Assembly: GCA_024277175.1 (NCBI GenBank)
Contig: JAJRVT010000439.1
Span: forward strand, 1 to 49,755
Source: Chloroflexota bacterium
GTDB lineage: Bacteria; Chloroflexota; Anaerolineae; Caldilineales; Caldilineaceae
DNA length: 49,755 nucleotides
Direction: 5' to 3'
Shown here piece by piece: positions 49,432-49,755 of the stretch (the stretch's first letter is position 1; every line of letters begins with the position of its first letter). The notes under the pieces were generated by a model. It was not told where the DNA came from and searched no databases. It saw only the letters and a list, made by a program, of their open reading frames with translations. The position numbers and the translations under genes are program-made.

Positions 49432-49755
49432 TGATTTCTCCTTTATTTTTCACTTGGATCAACGTTTGATCTGTGATGAATTGACGCACTTTTTTGTGTG
49501 CGCCGAAAAAAAATCAGGTTTTCCGGCGTTTCAAAACAACGTGACGCGCCCGGCGTTCATCTCACCAATGGGACCGTATCATCTGGACGCAACCATGTGG
49601 CGAAAGACTTTTCACACGCTTCACACACCGCCTCTATTATATCACAATGGACGCCGAAAGCGTATTCCCGTCTCGAGGCCGTCATAAAGGATTTGTTCCT
49701 CTGCCCATGACCATACAGTAAGATTTCAATGGGCCGAGAATTGAGTGGATTGGGC
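49432..49755. other. Leader and upstream region of gap
   Basis: No gene is supported here. An extended -10 promoter at 49636-49644 would give a leader of nearly 200 nt. The leader holds two small stems on the minus strand, CGCCG/CGGCG around a T-run (about 49502-49530) and CGCAC/GTGCG (about 49484-49502). I do not recognise a riboswitch. Confidence 0.5.
49636..49644 (-). promoter_or_regulatory. Extended -10 promoter of gap
   Basis: On the minus strand TGA precedes a perfect TATAAT (49641-49636). No good -35 is present, as is common when an extended -10 is used. Confidence 0.6.

Overview
The window reads as chromosomal DNA of an uncultured or little-studied member of the Chloroflexota, probably near Anaerolineae/Caldilineae. 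This is inferred, not measured. The clues are moderately high GC, Shine-Dalgarno motifs of AGGAGG type, a FabH with a long C-terminal tail, paired YIP1-type membrane proteins upstream of radA, a large secreted subtilase with an FLPVV-type C-terminal tail, a BTAD/TPR giant regulator, and abundant intergenic inverted repeats built from short words such as GATTGGAGATT. No rRNA, tRNA, CRISPR array, transposase or phage gene was seen.

Layout. 0.2-3.1 kb (minus): enolase, an AI-2E-family membrane protein and a decayed DUF4336 gene. 3.4-3.8 kb (plus): a small membrane protein. 4.1-6.8 kb (minus): fabF-fabH. 7.2-10.1 kb (minus): two YIP1-like membrane proteins followed by radA in a tight operon. 10.4-14.1 kb (plus): a four-LysM/YkuD-like protein, an antitoxin-like small ORF overlapping a HypE/PurM-fold protein, and a GNAT-like protein. 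14.3-21.3 kb (plus): a cluster of mostly unrecognised genes, namely a small helper, a C-anchored protein, two polytopic membrane proteins, a zinc-ribbon protein with two membrane spans, a GlmL/MutL-like ASKHA protein and a GT-C/YfhO-like membrane protein. 21.7-30.5 kb (plus): a complete branched-chain-type ABC importer (livG, livF, livH, livM and a lipoprotein) followed by an M20 metallopeptidase, a glutamine-synthetase-like ligase and an amidohydrolase; the last two resemble the two halves of fungal FluG. 30.6-35.3 kb (minus): a 1478-residue secreted subtilase and a 69-residue companion. 35.5-40.6 kb (plus): a patch of small genes and remnants (DUF6429, a nucleotidyltransferase pair with a core-deleted pseudogene, DUF4160, two DUF2442) around a lone molybdopterin oxidoreductase and an unknown 226-residue protein. 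40.7-45.4 kb (minus): a BTAD/AAA/TPR regulator overlapping a serine hydrolase. 45.8-49.4 kb (minus): gap-pgk-unknown-tpiA.

How it fits together. Lower glycolysis is well covered (gap, pgk, tpiA in one block and eno at the other end), as are fatty-acid elongation (fabF, fabH) and recombination (radA). The liv block looks like one import-and-catabolism unit for an amide, amino-acid or gamma-glutamyl-type compound. The best candidate for an undescribed system is the 14.3-19.3 kb block, where overlapping genes couple membrane proteins, a zinc-ribbon protein and a degenerate ASKHA-fold protein.

Intergenic regions carry many long, often perfect inverted repeats. Several lie between genes of the same operon, so they are not simply terminators. 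Two genes (DUF4336 at 0.2-0.6 kb and a nucleotidyltransferase at 36.1-36.4 kb) have kept both ends but lost the catalytic middle.
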